From positions 558,001-622,000 of the forward strand of contig NW_026944383.1 of the NCBI RefSeq assembly GCF_033439725.1: DNA of 64,000 nt, written 5' to 3'. Position numbers and translations under genes: made by a program. The DNA is from Neurospora tetraspora. Taxonomy: Eukaryota > Ascomycota > Sordariomycetes > Sordariales > Sordariaceae. This document shows, in pieces, positions 48,275 through 61,139 of the stretch. The notes beneath the pieces were generated by a model. It saw only the letters and a program-made list of their open reading frames with translations, was not told the DNA's origin and did no database searches. Within the stretch, counting starts at the first letter, position 1, and every line of letters starts with the position of its first letter.

Positions 48275-51064
48275 TCATACTTCATCTTCATCGTTATCTC
48301 CAATGGTGACCTTCGCCCGCCCTGTCCCTGTAAGCTGCTGCAGGGCGACCTTATTAACCTGGGCACGAGTCTTCTTCTCCATAGCAGCGATCTGGTCCTC
48401 CGGATCGATATCCTCCGCCTGCGCGAAATCAATAACAAGACGACGTCCGAGAACATGGGTATCTTTGAGAGAATTGAACGCGTTGAGCGCCTCCTTGGCT
48501 GTGGAAAATTCCGCAAAGGCAAAACCGCGCGAGGATTGGTTGAACTTCTTGGGAATACGAAGCGCAACCAACTTGCCATAGGTGCTGAACAGAGTCCGCA
48601 CCTCCTTCTTCGTAACTTCGAAAGGCAAGTTCTTGATGACGAGCTTGGTGCCTTGGCTCGCCGCCTTCTTGGCCATATCTTCCCGCCTCCGCTCCTCAGC
48701 GGCATCAAGGCCTCTGTGTGATGTCTTGACGCTGAGTTTGTGGGCATCAAGAACCTGGCCGTCCATAACCTTGAGTGCAGCCTGTGCCTGGTCCTTGGTT
48801 CGGAAAGCCGCAAAACCAAAGCCCATGCTGAGCACCTGGCCTGGCTTCTTGGGGTCTGTCTTCGTCTTGACCTTCGCGTTGACAAAACCATCCAAGTGTT
48901 TGAAGGCGTCGGTCAAGCCCTGAGAAGTGGTGGAGAAGTTGAGATTGCGAACGAACAATGAAGAGGTCTCCAATTGTTCCTCAGCATCATCACGTTCCAA
49001 CAAATCAGCCACAGACGGCTTCTGCACACCGGCAGGACGAGCCTCTGTGGGTGCAGCCACATTGTCAGTGAAGAGACCCTTCGGTCCCTTCTCGAGGAAC
49101 AAGATGGAGTCCTTGAAACGAGAGTATGCCTTCCTGGCAAAAGCTGTCCTGCACTGCACAGGCTGTGCGAATTGGACGATGGCAATGGTGCCACTTGGCG
49201 GCATGAGCACTCTAAGTACCGTACCATGCTCCTCGAAAAGAGTCCGCAGCTCCTCGATGGTGGTGTTTTTGATGTTCTTGACGAGGATGGTGGTGTCGCC
49301 CCGCTGTTGTGTCTTGAAGGCCTCGATGTTCACACCATTGGCTGCAAAGTAAGACTTTGCTTCCTGGATGACCGTTGTCTCAGCAACAGCCTGCTTGACA
49401 GCAGCCGACGCGTCCGTGGGATCCAGAAGCTCAGCCTTTGACACGCCTAGACGCTCTGCCATTGCCGTGTTCACAGCATCTTGGCTCATGAAGAGGGAGT
49501 TCCAGTTGAAGGTGCTAGAAGCAGCCTCAGCCTTCTTCCTCAACAACTGCTGCTTCTTCAGAGGCAGCTTCGAGAGAGCGAATTCGTCCAGCTTGTTCTC
49601 CCTCTTGGCAGCGGCGGGCAGGATGTGGACGATTCGACCTTGAAAGACAGTGCCATCTGTCTGGAATGCAGCAAGTGCGGACGCCGGCTTTTCGTAACGA
49701 ATCATAGCAAAGCCCTTGCTATGGCCCTTGCTATCCAATGGGACATGCGCCTGACGCAGAGAGTCAGCAGGAATTCAAAGCGACCATTATCCAAAACAAT
49801 TCGAAATTAATCGGCCCTATGATCAGAAACTCGAAGCATCTACTAAAATACCGAGCCCAAATTCACATCATTTGCCTTTGGCATAAGATGTCCCTATCAG
49901 GGGTTCATCATAAAAGGGCGGAAGGGGGGAGACAAGGAAATGTTGCAGCTTACCTCTTCCAAAGTGCCAAACTTGGCGAAGTGCTCTCTGACATCATCCT
50001 CAGTGACGGTGTAACTGAGATTCCGCAAGAAAAGCCGTGATGTCTTTTCAATCAGGCTTATAGCAGACTCGGGGTCTTGCGCCGAGGTCGCAGCCGTTTC
50101 CTGGGAGCCCTTGGTGGCATGTTCCTCTGCCTTTGCCGACGCCGTGTTCTCAACGGACGAGGCTGGCACAGGAGCAGATGCAGGAGCCGGTGCAGGGGCA
50201 GACGCAGCGGGACGAAGAGCGAAAGCGGCGTCATCTGGGTCGACCAAGTCAAGGAGACGGTTTGTCCTTGAGCGGAGCCAGTCGTCATCGGTAGCATCGA
50301 GAGACACTTGTGGGGCTGGCTCAGACGACTCAACGGCAGCAGGTGTCGCAGATGATTCAAGACTTGGTGCAAGAGGAGCGTCGACCATTTCCTGATCGGC
50401 GATGTGTGTGGACTGATTCTGAGTACGAGCGGGGATGTCCTCGTATTCATCATCACTTTCACCATCCTCCAAGCCGGCAGGCACAGCTGGTGCCAGGACT
50501 TCGTCGACGGTGGTGGGAAGGCCCTCGGCATTGCGCATCTTCTTGGATGGGTGAGCCCCCATGACATCGAGGTACTCCTGGAGTTTCGGATCGGCCTCGT
50601 CCAAAACATCCAGTTTCCTCTTCGGGGCATCTGGGGCAGCCTCCTCTTTAGGTACCGCGGGGGCAGTTACCTTGGTGTTTGGAGGGACAACCTTGGGCGC
50701 ATTCTTGGGACCGACATCTTTCGAAGGACCCCTTGAAGCTGATTTGTGATGGGGGATTGAGTCTGCGATCTGATGGTTGCTGTTAGCATCAAGTTGGCTG
50801 ACGGCCAGTGGAGGACAGGCTGGAACGTACCGGTTTCGCTATGTCGACTGCAATCCTGGACATGCGGATGAAGGAGCGGTTGAAGTATTTGACCGCCCTG
50901 GCGGCATCTTCCGCCGACTTGTAGCCGACGAAGCCAATATGGCGGGTTGGGATAAGTTTGACATCGGTGACCTGGCGACCCTCAGCCGAGAAGTGCTTGC
51001 GAAACTCGGCTTCGGTGATGGTCGGCGGCAGGTTTTTCACGAAAATTCTCGATGATGACTCCAT
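48275..51064 (-). CDS. mrd1: Mrd1, multiple RNA-binding domain protein
   Basis: Exons 51064-50831, 50769-49954 and 49750-48275 encode 841 residues. Mrd1 binds 35S pre-rRNA and U3 snoRNA in the nucleolus and is needed for cleavages leading to 18S rRNA. Five RRM domains are seen: about 3-78 (RIFVKNLPPTITEAEFRKHF), 323-399 (RLFLRNLSYTVTEDDVREHF), 504-572 (TILVKNIKNTTIEELRTLF), 613-696 (SLFVRNLNFSTTSQGLTDAF) and 718-795 (KLVIKNLPFEVTKKEVRTLF). Between RRM1 and RRM2 is an acidic, Ala/Pro-rich linker with the DEADPKLQEYLDVMGAHPSK motif found in Mrd1. Both introns (61 and 203 nt) fall at phase 0, the second inside RRM2. It is divergent from the dynein light chain gene. Confidence 0.95.
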
Positions 51065-52548
51065 GGCTGCAGCCTCTGTCTATACAAGACAGTTGATGGA
51101 CCGGAGGCTTGCCGCAAGATCATTCCGTCGAGGATACCGCGGGACTGCAGGTTTGTGGTAATTGGGGGAATGGAAGTCTTGACCAATTTTTTTTCCACGA
51201 TCATCCATAATAAAAATTTCCCGGCCCCCACTGGAGCCGCGCTCTTATCTTATCGGGCAGGTGGCCCGGGCGGACCCATTCGTTATTTGCAGTGGATACC
51301 CTGACGAAGCCTGAGTGGTGACCGCGCCGGCGCCAGCCCAGGGGCAGTGACACGGTGACATGGAGTGCACCGGCACCACCCATGGATCTCCGGGCAGCCT
51401 CACAAGCGCCCGTCGCCTGGCATCATCTTGTTGGACGGCTGTATTCAGCTAGGACACCTTGTGGATGTTATGCTTTGCATGATGTCGTTGCTTCTGATAT
51501 AGCGCCGACGGGCGGGAGAAGGTGTTCCTGAGCAGTGTCGTCCTTCTACACGTGTACCTAGCTGATGAAGGGCCCGTTGGTGAGAGCCTGGATGCCCTGC
51601 CGTGTGAGGTTCAAGCCTGTGTACATCGAAGCTTCTACAATTCCTGACCTCCAACTTACACTACAAGTACATACATACAGTCCGTCCCATGAGATGATGA
51701 GGTCGTGCTGGTCTTCTCCACCGCCAAAGAAGCGAATATTCTAGTGACCATCAATCACGTCCAATCGAGGTTACTGGACAGGATAGACAGGACCCAGCAC
51801 GGTGCATCTCCCGTCTCCAATTCTTCAGTTCGGTGTCGTCCACCCCTAGCACGCCCAGAAGCCCCAGGTTAGCCCAGGCACTTAATGAACCGGGGCGTCA
51901 CAACCCAATTGCCCTTTGGAGGTAGGTACGACGCAAGGTACGTACTTTAGGGCGCCTTGCCGCCCTGCCGCCCTTTCTGACCGCCCACACCTGACGCTTT
52001 GAGTCCATCTGGATCCCAAGAACAACTCCGACACGAGAAACATCCAGTCCCTTCATCCAACCAAGTACCCGACCAACCACCCGCCCACTCGCCTGATCGT
52101 CTATCGACTCCGTGAAACTTTACAACCTCGACGCCGGCCTGCTGCTCGACCACCAGCTAGGTGTTATACCTTTGCGCTCCATTTGCAAACCCTACCATAA
52201 GGAAGAAACGAAGCCAGAGGTAGGCATCCCGCACCACCGTTCTTTGTCACCGAAATCACATCGGCTTGTTTGCGCCTATCCTACCGCATGTTGTTTAGAC
52301 CCCTAGTTGGGCATGGGCGGGTAAACACCAGGGATCACATGGTGTCACCCCCTTTCCCGTCTCCTCATATATACCAACCCAGTCAACAATCACCTCTCTA
52401 CCGGACTGTAGCTTGAGCCTCAATCAAGCCATCTTGTGGTTAACCCTTGACGTTGCAGACTATCTCGGCTCCCTTCGAATAACAAACCCCGCCGCATCTA
52501 CGAACCTCCAAACGGTTATCTCCGTAATACCCCTACATTATCGCAACC
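51065..52548. promoter_or_regulatory. Divergent intergenic region of mrd1 and the LC8 gene
   Basis: The 1.5-kb interval must hold both promoters. Pyrimidine-rich sequence with TATATA (52370-52375) lies about 180 bases before the light-chain ATG and could serve as its core promoter. No supported gene. Confidence 0.5.
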
Positions 52549-53441
52549 ATGGGCGGCGACGAGCTCAAGGAGAGCCTTTCCCCTGCTCCCAGGGAGAAGT
52601 TGGAAGGTGAGCTACCCATGATACGGGCCCTTCAACGGGGCTGTGCTGTCTACACCTGAAACTCGAACATTAGCTGACGAGGTGTTTGCGCTGGACAGCC
52701 CAGATCAAGAGTGCCGATATGGTAAACCGCAACCCTTTACGAACGATCACGCACGACAAACTGTGCCCGACAAGATGCTGACGTAGGCACACTTCTGATC
52801 TAGACCGAGGATATGCAGCAAGAGGCCGTTGAAGTTGGTACGTGCCATTACAACCACTGTCCAGGAACTTCAAGCGCAACCAAAGCTGACGAGACATCTT
52901 CCAGCCCAGGAGGCCATGGCCAAGTTCACCGTGGAGAAGGATATCGCACAACACATCAAGAAGACGGTACGACCATGTCAACCTTGCGCCACTACAATCC
53001 ACAGACCAGGGCTGCGCTCAATCCTTGTGATGGGATCGCATGGCTAACGGAGGGTGTATAAACAGTTCGATGAGCGCAAGGGTCCAACATGGCATTGCAT
53101 CGTAGGCCGTAACTTCGGCAGCTTCGTCACTCACGGTATGCAAGGCTCTTCCCTTGTCCACAGTCCAGTCTCTCTCTTCATCCTCCCTCTCACCCCATCC
53201 CTCCACGATTTGAGATGTCTGAGTGTCGCATCTGCGCCTGAAGTTGCAAAATACAAACGCGCAACCACCATGGTTGTCGTCCGAATTCGGGAGCTGGGGT
53301 AGATGGGTTACAGCACAATGCTGCATCTTTCTAGAGGCATATTCCGCTGACTTATACCTCTTCACTTTTATCACAGAGACCAAGCACTTCATCTACTTTT
53401 ACCTCGGTCACTGCGCCATTCTTCTCTTCAAGACCCAGTAG
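52549..53441 (+). CDS. dyn2: LC8-type dynein light chain
   Basis: Six exons: 52549-52606, 52699-52721, 52804-52837, 52905-52966, 53066-53135 and 53377-53441, giving 103 residues; every junction keeps phase. LC8 is a small dimeric hub that binds the dynein intermediate chain and many other partners. Nearly the whole protein matches: [60 protein letters not shown] and [12 protein letters not shown] 12-15 residue N-terminal extension ([18 protein letters not shown]) goes beyond the animal proteins of 89 residues. Exon 2 is only 23 nt and exon 3 only 34 nt, so the correct model is easily missed by gene finders. It converges with ELL. Confidence 0.95.
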
Positions 53442-53875
53442 GGGCGCGACCTCTTCCGCCGTTTTGTCTCCAGGTTGTAAAAGAAGAAAGAAAACAGAAA
53501 GAACGCAGCAGCAGCATCGTTATCAGCATCGTTTAATCGTTGCCGCAGTGGCAGCCTGAGTTTTGCCGGGTTCATGATCTTCGCCGCCATCTTTCTTGGT
53601 TTCTTTCTCTTGCTGCGATCTATTCTTTTTGAAAGCGAAAAGGAAATAAAACGGTGGGCGTCCCTTTAACCTAGAAGGCCATCACAGGACTAAAGGGGCG
53701 TTGACTGTCATGTCCAGAGGGGGGATTCATTACGAAAGTGGGCCATAACATTACATACCACACAACATTACCTATACCATACCCTATTACCCTACAAATA
53801 ACTTTAAACAAATAATCGAAATACCTTTTATGATCAAAAGTTGAGGTAAATGCTGGAATGGGTTCCGTCAACAAG

Positions 53876-53945
53876 GGAAAATGCGAGCGTTTGTGCCTAG
53901 AGAATGGGAAATCTGACTGGCTACGTACTGAAGGCGTTTGGTCAT
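53876..53945 (+). repeat. Diverged direct repeat, copy A
   Basis: Aligns with 54062-54141: shared blocks are TGCGAG(C/T)GTTTG, CTAGA followed by GGGAAATCTG, and GCGTTTGGTCAT versus CCGTTTGGTCAT, with a few gaps. AAGAAAC(C)AACAAC also follows each copy. Confidence 0.65.
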
Positions 53946-54061
53946 ATTCCATCGAAGCTTTCAGCTCATTCTAAAAGAAACAACAACGGAGGTTTGCTAC
54001 CGTGAGATAGGCAGTCCTCTCTTAGTTAGAGAAGAACAGAGGAGTGTCTTTCCCGAGCAAA

Positions 54062-54141
54062 GGAAACTTTGCGAGTGTTTGCGACTAGACAAGGGAAATC
54101 TGGCTGACTATTGTATGCTGAGACCGAAGCCGTTTGGTCAT
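54062..54141 (+). repeat. Diverged direct repeat, copy B
   Basis: Partner of 53876-53945, about 186 bases downstream. It has roughly ten extra bases before the terminal TTTGGTCAT block. Confidence 0.65.
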
Positions 54142-55328
54142 GTGTGAAAGAAACCAACAACATAAGATCACCAGGTTGAAGCTTTCTGCATCATAATAAG
54201 GAATACGGGCATTTGTTTCTCTATTCGTAGAGCGTTAGTTGCCTCGCTTCTTCTCTCCTTCATTTGGCTGATCAAAGTGTCCTTCCTATGTAGGTACAAC
54301 TGCGACAACGCAGCGCAATACCTATCTGTCTGTCCCGTCTGGATTGGTACCTTCCACAGCTAAGGTCACCATCAATGGCTCGCGCTCAAAACCACCATAC
54401 CATCAGTCAAAGATGAGCAACGACGACTCTCATGAAACACACACACACTCTCTTTCCCTGCCTGCTTGGCCAGCATGATGGAACTTGATATGATCTGATT
54501 AAACGCCTGATTCCCTCCCCATCTTCGACCCTCATGTCAGTTCCCGTCCCGCCTCTTTCGCTTCCTCTTCATTTCATGCTCGTCTCGTGTAATGACCATC
54601 GCAAAAAAAGAACTCAAACTCCAGAAGACAAAAGCCACAAAATCCAGGACTGGGGAATGTAGACTTAAAATATCCATTCCACCTCAGATTGGTATCCAGG
54701 TCTACGTCTACCAGGAACAGCACGTAGGTAGTGTCGCCCAGTAGACGTGTTAGACCAAAAAAAAGCAGCTCAAGAAAGAACCAAAAAAAGAAAAAAAAAG
54801 AAGAAAAAACCAGAAGACACCGAGTTGAAAACAAAAGCCAAGCCCTGAAAAAGCAAACCCGCCTAGGCCCAACCATGGGGTATTTTTGAATGCGTGCGCC
54901 ATGCCTTTGATGCTTCGTAAACTGGAGAGAGAGAAAGACGGCCTCTGAATCCTGCTTCTTCCGATTTTCCGACAACTGCCAGAAGGACCGTATGTAGGCC
55001 ATGAACCGGGGAACAAGGTAGAGGAAAAAAAGAAAAGAGAAAAAAGACCAAAAGCAAAAACAAATGCCATCATGATATACCCTTTTCAATTGCTGTTCCA
55101 TAAGTCATGTCGAACCTCTGCCACTTCTTGCGAATCCTGTCAACGGGCTCCTGGAGAGAAACCAAACGCCAAAGTGTTGTCTTCCATGCCATGAAAACTT
55201 CTCTAATGTGCCGACGCCTTGGCAATATTATGTGATGAGTTGCGCCCGTACTCCTCTGTAGATCGTTCGTCTTTATCTTCTTGCAAGTCCTTCCCCGCCT
55301 CTTTCTGTTCGTGGTCTTCATGAGGCTC

Positions 55329-57783
55329 CTAGTCATTCCCAAACGTGGCAGCGCTGTAGATTTCCTTCTTCTCAAGCTGAAGTCGAGCGTGCAGTCGCAT
55401 AAGACTATCCACCTTATCTGGTGAAGGGTCTTCCGCACTACTGACCTCGCGGTGCAATGCCTCGTACCGGGTATATGCGCGCTTGAACTTTTCGGCCCTG
55501 CTGAGGAGATCCGGGTCGAGGCATGGGCGCTTAGAGCCGATATTGCCGGATGCGTAGTCGGACGGCGCAGGACGTTTCTTACTTCTGGATCCAACATCTT
55601 CATTGACGCTACCGGCATTGCTGCTTGCGCTGCTAACGATAACCTCACGGTCACGCTCGCGCTCACGCTCACGTTTCTGAGGCCTTGATACGATGGTCCG
55701 GCGATCTTCCTCGTTATCCGACGCATTGGTAGGCGGAGATGAGGCCAACGGCGAGGATTTCTGGGGACTGGCATATTTATTGCCCTTTGAAAGTGTGCTG
55801 CCAGACTTGCCCACGGCGTCAGGTCGTACTTTGGGTTTGGCCACCGGCTTGACACGTTGGCTAAGCGGAGTACCGGAGCTGGAGCTGTCGTCGTCCTCTG
55901 GATCCCGCGGGCGTTTTGACACCATCGGCTTGGTCGTTCTGGGGATGGGTTGAGCCCGAATTGTATCCCTGGTCTCCTCGACCTTCTTTTTCGCAACAGC
56001 CCTGACCGGAGCGGCCTTTGGCTTCTGGTTAGTCTTTGGGCTTGGAACCTCAATCGATTTTGCTGCTGTCTTGGACTTCTCCACGGGAGGACCAGACTTT
56101 TTGGGACCAGGCGCAGGCGCAGCAGTTCCTTGAGTCCTTCCTATGCTCTTCGAAAGGGGCACTTCGTCCTCGTCCGAATCAGAATCCGTGATAATCTCCT
56201 TGGAAAGAATACGCCCCCCCTTAGCAGCAGGCCCCTTTGACCCAGCGACCTTTGTAGGAGCCACCTTTGGTGATGCTACCCTAGGCGACGCCACCTTTGA
56301 AGCTGCTGCCTTGGCAGCACTCGGCCTCCCTGTCTTTTTGGCATTTGCGCTTGCCGTGGCAATACGCTTGGCCTGCGCAACCGAAGCCGACACTTTCTTC
56401 TTAGTGACGCCTGTCTGAGAGTTGGACCGCGACATCGGCTCTCCCTTCTCTGTCTCTGCGCCGCTGGGGCTGGCAGTGCCTGTGATTCGGTTCGGGGTCG
56501 GAGCTGATTGAATGTTCTTGGCGATAGTGGCATGAAGCTTGCTGAGACAGATCCCCTTTCCACGCTCTCCCTTCGGAAGCAGCTTCTGCCACAGCGGATC
56601 CGAGACACCCAACCGCATGCGATCATACTGTTTGATAGCGTTGTCGATGGCTTTTTGGCGGTCTTCGTCCGTGGCGTAGGCATATTCAAAAACATCCAGC
56701 TCTTTCCAGTACATTTTCTTGAGATCCCATTTTTGGAGATCCGAGTTGAAGTCAGCCACCTTGTTGAGAATTGGGTGAAACTCTTGCTCATCGCCGTCGT
56801 ATTTTGCGAGAAGTTCTTCGAATGTCAGGGGTTGGGCTGCAAGCTCGTGGATAATGGGAAATTTCTGTTGTTTCAGTCGGTCACCAGGGCCGTTGCTGGT
56901 AGGACCCAGAGAAGGTGAACCAAGCCCACTCAACGCAGGGCTGACAGAAATCGACCGAGACGCGCCATTGGTCTGTGGCCCCAGGAGTCTCGCCTTGCCA
57001 GGGTTGATTTTGGCACCCTTTTTGGAAGGTAGTCCCTCGACGATCAAAGCGCTGCAGAACATGTTAGTCACAGGCTCACGAGTAGTTCACCTCGGGAACA
57101 CGTACGAATTCTCTCGCTTATCGGCCTCAACCTTGGCGAAGGAATTCTTCAGATTCTCGACTGCCCCTTCAATGCTGTTGGAAGGTTTGGCGGTTTGAGC
57201 CGCCTTGCGGGCCTTGGCCCTCTTGTAGTAGTCGAAGATTGACATGACTGGTCCCAAGACTCGTTGACCTCTTGTTGGCTTGTTGGGGTTGGTGTAGAAC
57301 AACTCGTAGTCCACTGGTTCCGTTAGAAGGTCGGGCTGGAGAGGTACTTCCTGATCTTCAATGAGGATTGCCTGGAGCGAAACAGTTAACGGTGAGTGAG
57401 GAAAGAGAAAAAGAGGGGAGGAGAGTTGGCAGACAAGGCGCGGGGTAGGAAGGCAGCACAACAATAGAACTGAACATCTATTGAGTAGTGAACATGTTCT
57501 GAGTTTTGGGTGGAGACCCAGGTGCTATTGAGTGGCAGGTACAATAGCAATGGTCCATGCATCTGTTCTGAACAAGCTGAGGGCAAGGTGACAAGAGTCT
57601 CAACAAACTTACCGGATCGTCATTCAGTGCCAACTGGATCTTGCCCCCATTCTGTGCGCTCTCAATCATCTGCGCAACGAGTTCGGCGGATAAGGGCACC
57701 GCGAATGCGTGCGTCGGCCGCCGAGCCGCCATTTCGGTCGGACCCTCAAGAAGAAGGCCATTGTCGGGTATTGTCAGCGACAT
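55329..57783 (-). CDS. ell: RNA polymerase II elongation factor ELL
   Basis: Exons 57783-57613, 57371-57106 and 57051-55329 encode 719 residues. ELL raises the rate of Pol II elongation by suppressing pausing. The N-terminal ELL domain spans about residues 1-300: FAVPLSAELVAQMIESAQNG, KIQLALNDDPAILIEDQEV, YELFYTNPNK and the basic DYYKRAKARKAA, then KQQKFPIIHELAAQPLTFEE. The last part resembles a winged-helix segment (DPLWQKLLPKGERGKGICLS). Residues 310-650 are basic, Ser/Pro/Lys-rich and probably disordered. The C-terminal end FKRAYTRYEALHREV..RLQLEKKEIYSAA looks like a shortened occludin-homology segment, as in animal ELL. The ATG at 57783 is the first in frame; the introns have GTAAGT and GTACGT donors. 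Confidence 0.9.
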
Positions 57784-60700
57784 CTTGGGCAGATTCACTC
57801 AATCACTAATCCGCGTCTGCCAAAATCCCTCCTCTTGTCTTTCCTTTCCCTAGAGGCTCTCTCCTCCTTCGCCACTCCTATGTGTACGACACGATACTGG
57901 ATACGGCGGGGTTCCCGTGCTGGAGCGGTGGCTCGAGGTCTTGTGCGAAAAGTGACAATTGTCCAGCGCCGAAACTTGTAACGGATCTTTACGGATCGCC
58001 GAGTGTCGTATGGTACGGTATAGTTGTATACTCAGTGCGCGGATGGGTACGGTGTTGGGCGTCGCTTCATCGTCCTCGCGTGGACTCGCTGGGCTTGTGA
58101 CCAGGGACGGTCGATCGGATCGTCGTCGGATGTGGTAAGATGCGACTTGAACAGGCACTTGGGTGTTAGACTTGGTTTTGGAAAAGCTGATAGGCGAGAG
58201 CAAGGGGAGATTCAACGTCAACGGGCCCGGAAGTCGCAAGGAAGAGTAGGCAGACGGTGAGGGTGCCGTGCTTCTCGGAAGAAAAGGGCGGCGTGAGGGG
58301 AATGACAACAGCGAACCTTCAAGGCTAACACAAGCGAGAACGGGGCGGAAGCCGTACCGAAGTCGGATTACCTAGTGACAAGGCGCACACAAGAGAGGCA
58401 GAGGCGAGGCACCCAAGAATGACAGCAACTGGCCCTGGACGGCGGCATCAGATGACGAGAGGCAGACGAGAGGACGAGAGGAGGACGGAGTGACTAAGGC
58501 ACAACGCAACGTCGAAGAGAACCTGGACGACAAGAACGTGAACCCGGAAGAGGAAGGGCGGAGGTCAAGAACGGGAAGTCAGGTTGGGAGTGGAAGCGAA
58601 GTGGTGAGAGTGGAGAGTGGAGGTGGTTGCAGGAGGATGATCCACCCCGTTCCCAAAGGGTACCTCTGGTGTGGAATACAGCCCGGGTTACTGTGGTACA
58701 CTTTTGGTGTACAGGTGCTGAGAGGTGGTACGGGGGCGTCCGGGGAGCACGGGGTGCACGGGGTACCTCGATGGATCTGCTATGATCGAAAGGATGGAAC
58801 GGATGGGGACGAAACGAAGTGGAAGCAACTATCTAAAAGGCAGGAACCACGCTAACCTGGGATTTCCCTCCATCAATGGTGTGGGCGGTACTTTCCCTTC
58901 TGGGCTGGCAGGCTGAGAATACCTTACCGTCTCTAGCCTAACCGCAGCGCTTGCGACATCGATCCGCTACACCACCTCATCCGCCCTTTGTTGTCCAGTC
59001 TTGACCAGGGCCGCGGCTCTCACAACGCCCCTCCATTTTCACCCTAACCCCGGGCCTCTTGCGGTTGAGTGTGGTTTGGTTCTTTTTTGCTGCAGCAACT
59101 TGGGTTTGCTGCCAATCTGCTGCTAATGGCGCAAACTAGGGGGCAGGCAAAAGCAGACTGTGAGTGGAATTGGTATTGAACGACCCCTGGTGATGTGGTC
59201 TGAGGTAAGGCGGTATCGCCAGGTACACGGTGGGCCGCCCCGTTCAATCCTTACTGTCCAGCCACGAGCCAGCTCAGGGCACCGCCGGGCAGCACACCTA
59301 CACAACAATGAAGCTGGCGATGCGCGAGGTGGGGCACAGCACTTGGCTGATGGCTCACTCACCCAGTCACCCTCCCGCTGTTCTGGGCAACGAACGGGCA
59401 CCTCTCCCGCACCTCAGCACCTCCTCTGATCCCATCACTTCCATTCTGTCTGACTTTTCCACTTTTGTTGCGCAAAGTTCCATTTTGTTCAAGGCTTCAA
59501 GCCATTCACAAAGAGAGAGAGAGTCACTCACCAGGGCACTCTTGGCCAGGTGCCATCTCGTGTCCGACAGGGGACAGGGGTTGCGGGTGAGCAGCAACTT
59601 GCATGCGCCAGAGCAGCTCAAAGCCCGGCATCATGCCCGCATTTGCGAATCTGCGAATCGACACAGGAAACGACAAAAAGGAACAGCGGTGTTCTTCATC
59701 TTGGATTTTCGCCTGGCGCTGTTCTGTTTCGTTGACTTGCTTTCTCTGTTTTGAGTAGTATTGGGTATATATGTTACGGTAGGTTGCGGAGTACAAAGGT
59801 CGGTATATACCGGGCCTGTATTGAAGGGTACAACGATGGAAACGAAGACAATGGTTGCACCAAAGTACGTGCGTACCTTTTGAGTCTTGGGGCCTCCCAA
59901 TTGAGGGACCTTTGACGTGGGCTTGTGTTTTCCATCTCCAGTTTGGACTTGCGAATGCTACCCAACCGTCGTCCACGCTTACGTTCGATGGATGTCCTGA
60001 TCGCTCTTCCGTTGTACATACGGGAATACGGATAGGTATCGCTTCCTCCGCTGATCTTTCTCCATGTTAACGCAAGCCCTCACACGTTAATTCTGGGTTT
60101 GAAGACCCTTAAGGGACACCAACGATGATCAAATGAACAGCAGCTTAGAGTTGGTAAGTCGCCGGCGAGAATCAAAAAAGACATCCGGACGCCGGCGTGC
60201 CTTCGCCTGTCTGAGTCACAAAGCAGCGGCTTGGTATGCCGGTTCTACATGCCCGTACCTCACTCCGTACATCTGCTAGGTAAGCTTGGTCTGACTGTCA
60301 ACCTTCGATCCTACGATGTAAGTATATACCTCTTTGCTCCAACGCAAGATGCGGACACAAAGCATGGCGGATGTCCTGCCTGAAATAGTACCTGCCCGCC
60401 GTACTGTGACAGTCTTTAAAACTGTGTACATCGCTTGTGGCTCTGGAATTGCCCGGCCGCCAAGTTTCATCGTCGGCTTTGTGTTTATCTCGCCAAGTTC
60501 CAGAGGGCCCAGCCAACTGTCAAACTTGGGTGGAAATTGGCGAAACCCCTTTGCAATTATATGCCACAAATATGGCGAATAATATCTATAGTAAGGGTGT
60601 TTCCTGAGAATCCGATGCCAGATTATAGCCCAGCTTCTTTATGATCCCCGCCTCGACCCCCTCTTCTTCATGCTTCATTCATGCCGACGAAGAGCATCTC

Positions 60701-61139
60701 GCTGGGTGGTGGAGTACCTCTACCGCATCCTCTCATTCAAGTCAGATTTATCCTTCCCACATACGGTCTAGTAGATCGGGGAAAGGACCTGCATGCCGGA
60801 GCGCCAACGTAGCAGATGGGGCTGACAGACTTAGCGAGACCACTCAAGACGACTGGCAAGTTCCAGCATGCGGGTGACTCGCAGCGGATGGCAGGACAGC
60901 ACAGCTCCTAAACTTGAGTAGGACTAGTGGGACAAGGGGGGGATAAATCCGACTTGAATGAGAGGATGCGGTACCACAGCGAACTTCCACTTCCCTTCAT
61001 CACAAGGCCCGGAACCCCAGCCGGGGCAATCCCGCTCTCGGGGCAATCCGCTCCTAGCGATGAAAATCACCGTCCATTCACACACACAATAAGGGCCTGA
61101 TCGGCTCGCGTGCACGCGTCGTATGCCTCGAAGTCTATT
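57784..61139. other. 3.4 kb without a supported gene
   Basis: The first few hundred bases hold the ELL promoter. Frames at 58490-58855, 59230-59754 and 60276-60569 lack ATG or family resemblance, or are mirrored on the other strand. A G-rich local repeat (GCACGGGGT type) lies at about 58740-58765. Composition is normal up to the sharp AT shift near 61140. Confidence 0.45.

Larger units (their letters stand above)
53442..55328. other. Intergenic region between converging LC8 and ELL genes
   Basis: About 1.9 kb containing both 3' ends and the diverged duplication noted separately. A hydrophobic 175-codon frame on the minus strand (54574-55101) arises from A-rich plus-strand sequence and is not supported. 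Confidence 0.5.

Noticed and set aside
54574-55101. 175-codon Phe-rich frame on the minus strand
   Set aside because: Produced by A-rich plus-strand sequence in the ELL 3' region; composition explains the apparent hydrophobicity.
55070-56053. 327-codon open frame overlapping ELL on the same strand
   Set aside because: It is a shadow of the Ser/Lys/Arg-rich part of ELL in another frame; the ELL frame has the conserved C-terminal segment.
58915-58998. tRNA-like stretch on the minus strand (GGTGGTGTAGCGGATCG near a possible anticodon arm)
   Set aside because: The A-box resemblance is good and the ends can partly pair, but there is no GGTTCGA-type B-box, the anticodon loop lacks T33 and the D-stem does not form. 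At most a chance match or a very old tRNA relic.
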